Positions 4,145 through 6,097 of a DNA stretch of 6,097 nt are shown one piece after another. This DNA is from JBEIJQ01 sp040380145 (GTDB lineage: Bacteria; Bacteroidota; Bacteroidia; Chitinophagales; Saprospiraceae): contig JBEIJQ010000170.1 in the NCBI GenBank assembly GCA_040380145.1, positions 1-6,097 on the forward strand, in the 5' to 3' direction. Every line of letters begins with the position of its first letter. Positions within the stretch are counted from its first letter, which is position 1. Below the pieces are notes generated by a model. The model was not told the origin of the DNA. It made no database searches and saw only the letters and a program-made list of their open reading frames with translations. A program made the translations under genes and the position numbers.

Positions 4145-6097
4145 ATGATGACATTTTTTACCCAGACCAGATACCTGCTGGTCGTGCTGTTGTTGGGCCT
4201 CGCCTCTTGGGCCACCGCCCAGAGCACGACGGTTTCGGGAAAAGTTCTCGACGAAAACAGTGACCCCGTGATCGGGGCTTCTGTCCAAGTCAAAGACAAG
4301 GGAGTCGGAACCGAAGCCGACGACGAAGGCAATTTCACCTTCAAGGCCAACTTTCCTCCGCCCTTTGTGGTGGTGGTGAGCGCCGTGGGGATGAAGACCC
4401 AGGAGTTGAACATCACCGCCGACGGGCAGATCCTCGATATCCGGATGGCGGCCGAGGGCTTCACCTTCGCCGATGCCGTAGTGGTTTCCGCCTCGCGCGT
4501 GGAAGAAAAAATCCTCGAGGCGCCCGTGACGATCGAAAAACTCGACGCCATCGCCATCCGCCAATCGGCCACGGTGGACTACTACGACGAGCTCACCAAG
4601 CTCAAGGGCGTGCACACCAACCAAGGCTCGCTGTCGTTCACTTCGATCAACACCCGCGGTTTCGCTTCCATCGCCAACACCCGCTTCGTGCAGTTGATGG
4701 ACGGGATGGACAACGCCGCGCCGCTGCTCAACTTTCCCACGGGCAACATCGTGGGCATCTCCGAGCTCGACATCCTCAATGTGGAACTGGTGCCCGGCGC
4801 CGCCTCGGCCCTGTACGGCCCCAACGCGTTCAACGGCATCCTGCTGATGCAGTCGAAAAGCCCGTTCGATTACCAAGGGCTGAGCGCCATGGTGAAGCTG
4901 GGCTTCAACCACAGCAACGGTGCCGACAACCCGTTTTTCCCGTCCAATCGCGGTTATGAGTACGGAATGCCCTACCAGCGCAACTTCAACCCGATGGCGC
5001 CCAACTACACGGCCGCCATCCGCTACGCGCGGGCCTTCAACGACCGCTTCGCGTTCAAGTTCAATTTCTCCTACTTCTCCGCCCAAGACTGGCCGGCCAA
5101 CGATTACAGCACCGACCGCGTGACCGGACAGGCCGATTCCGCCGCCATCAACGCTCCGAATTTCGACGGCATGAATTCCTATGGTGACGAGGTGTTGATC
5201 CCCGTGGCCGGCGGCATCACCCGCACGGGCTGGCGCGAAGAGGATCTTCTCCAGACCCGCCAAGCCTCCAGCTTGAAAGGCGACGTGTCGCTGCACTACA
5301 AGGTCGGCGACAACGCCGAGCTGATCGGCAGCTACCGCATCGGTTCGGGCAATTCGATCTATCAGGGCAGCGAACGCTACCAGCTCAACAACTTCATCCA
5401 ACACTTCGCCAAGCTCGAACTGAAAGGTTCCAACTACTTCGTACGCGCCTACGGCTCCTTCACCGACGACGGCGATTCCTACAACCTCACCGCACTCGGC
5501 AGCTTCGCCAGCGAGCGCATTTTCCCCTCCGCTGTGTACGACCCGATCTTCAACAAAGTCCCCGGCGGCTGGGCAACGGCCTATAACTTCGCCTACGGCG
5601 ACCCCAACAACCCCGCTAATCTCGCCAACCTGCTCCCTGCTCTGTTGGCCAACAACCCCGGACAAGGCCCCGGCGACCACAACTTCGCGCGTACCTTTGC
5701 CGATGGCGGCGGTTTCAGCCAGTTGTCGGCCAACCAACTCACCAACCTCGAAGGTCTGCTGTACGGTGTTATTCAAAGTTCGCTGATTGCGGGTAATCTC
5801 AACCCCACGCCCCAACAGGTTCAAGCGGCTACCGACCATTTGATCCAATACACCACCGGTGGCTCCCGCCCCATGCCGGGCGACAGTTCCTTCACCAGCA
5901 CGATCAACGCGGTGCGCAACGGTCTGTTCCAGCGCGGCGGCGCCGGTTTTATCGACGCTTCCCGCCTGTACCACATCGAAGGCAACTACGACTTCAGCGA
6001 ATGGACCGGCAAGTATGTTGACATCTTGGTGGGCGGCAATGTGCGCCGCTATTCGCTGTTCACCGACGGCACGGTCTTCAACGAAGGTGTTTTGGAC
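4145..6097 (+). CDS. TonB-dependent outer-membrane receptor with CarboxypepD_reg-like domain (3' end outside the window)
   Basis: The first 651 codons are present and the frame is still open at the window end. Residues 1-25 form a signal peptide (hydrophobic core 10-23, likely cut at ATA|Q). A CarboxypepD_reg-like beta domain follows at about 28-102, with VSGKVLDENSDPVIGASV and DDEGNFTF. DAVVVSASR (110-118) fits a TonB box. The plug covers about 123-240: NTRGF (169-173), FVQLMDGMDN (181-190) and the VPGAASALYGPNAFNG segment (216-231). Barrel strands with aromatic-rich ends begin near 245. It should import a ligand across the outer membrane using TonB-ExbBD energy. It lacks an obvious SusC-type signature, no SusD-like gene is visible, and the ligand cannot be assigned. 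ATG 4145 is chosen; ATG 4148 directly after it is equivalent, and no start codon lies in frame just upstream. No Shine-Dalgarno sequence is present. Confidence 0.93.
   Translation, partial: MMTFFTQTRYLLVVLLLGLASWATAQSTTVSGKVLDENSDPVIGASVQVKDKGVGTEADDEGNFTFKANFPPPFVVVVSAVGMKTQELNITADGQILDIRMAAEGFTFADAVVVSASRVEEKILEAPVTIEKLDAIAIRQSATVDYYDELTKLKGVHTNQGSLSFTSINTRGFASIANTRFVQLMDGMDNAAPLLNFPTGNIVGISELDILNVELVPGAASALYGPNAFNGILLMQSKSPFDYQGLSAMVKLGFNHSNGADNPFFPSNRGYEYGMPYQRNFNPMAPNYTAAIRYARAFNDRFAFKFNFSYFSAQDWPANDYSTDRVTGQADSAAINAPNFDGMNSYGDEVLIPVAGGITRTGWREEDLLQTRQASSLKGDVSLHYKVGDNAELIGSYRIGSGNSIYQGSERYQLNNFIQHFAKLELKGSNYFVRAYGSFTDDGDSYNLTALGSFASERIFPSAVYDPIFNKVPGGWATAYNFAYGDPNNPANLANLLPALLANNPGQGPGDHNFARTFADGGGFSQLSANQLTNLEGLLYGVIQSSLIAGNLNPTPQQVQAATDHLIQYTTGGSRPMPGDSSFTSTINAVRNGLFQRGGAGFIDASRLYHIEGNYDFSEWTGKYVDILVGGNVRRYSLFTDGTVFNEGVLD

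Noticed and set aside
2841..4148. A 435-codon open frame on the plus strand opposite hemN
   Set aside because: It mirrors the HemN codons and shows no recognisable motif; HemN on the minus strand is complete with all ligands.
4136..5974. A 612-codon open frame on the minus strand opposite the receptor gene
   Set aside because: It is rich in Val, Gly and Glu with no domain pattern, while the plus strand encodes a clear receptor with signal peptide and plug. Codon bias of a GC-rich gene produces such antisense frames.
4145..6097. SusC-type glycan importer or haem receptor
   Set aside because: No SusD-like gene or SusC signature is visible, and the haem-receptor FRAP/NPNL motifs are not seen in the portion present. 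A general TonB-dependent receptor call is what the sequence supports.

Overview
The window comes from a GC-rich member of the Bacteroidota. Three things point there: a TonB-dependent receptor with an N-terminal CarboxypepD_reg-like domain and a signal peptide ending in Ala-Gln, a YfhO-type membrane protein, and start codons with no convincing Shine-Dalgarno sequence. GC-rich Bacteroidota lineages such as Saprospiria, Rhodothermia or Hymenobacter-like groups are possible, but the sequence alone does not decide among them. The window holds five protein genes, two of them cut by its edges. No RNA gene, insertion sequence or CRISPR array is visible.

Positions 1-2584, plus strand: the last 100 codons of a YfhO-family membrane protein, then a class I SAM-dependent methyltransferase 14 bases later, then a radical SAM enzyme of the B12-binding-domain (BchE-like) architecture 44 bases later. 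The close spacing suggests one transcription unit. A polytopic putative glycosyltransferase, a methyltransferase and a radical SAM enzyme together would fit envelope glycan or lipid modification, but no substrate can be read from the sequence.

Positions 2568-3914, minus strand: hemN, the oxygen-independent coproporphyrinogen III oxidase of haem synthesis, with all expected cofactor ligands. It converges on the radical SAM gene and the two coding ends overlap by 17 bases, leaving no room for an ordinary terminator.

Positions 3915-4144: a 230-base divergent intergenic region rich in structure. It holds candidate Bacteroidota-type promoters (TTG/TTTG, about 21 bases, TAnnTTTG-like) for hemN and for the receptor, a TGAT-N4-ATCA inverted repeat resembling a Crp/Fnr-family box at an activating distance from the hemN promoter, a perfect 10-bp palindrome near the predicted hemN transcription start, a GC hairpin, and a plus-oriented hairpin followed by eight T. 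An oxygen- or redox-responsive regulator acting on hemN is the most testable idea in the window.

Positions 4145-6097, plus strand: the first 651 codons of a TonB-dependent outer-membrane receptor (signal peptide, CarboxypepD_reg-like domain, TonB box, plug, start of the barrel). Its ligand cannot be assigned; sitting divergently beside hemN does not by itself make it a haem receptor.
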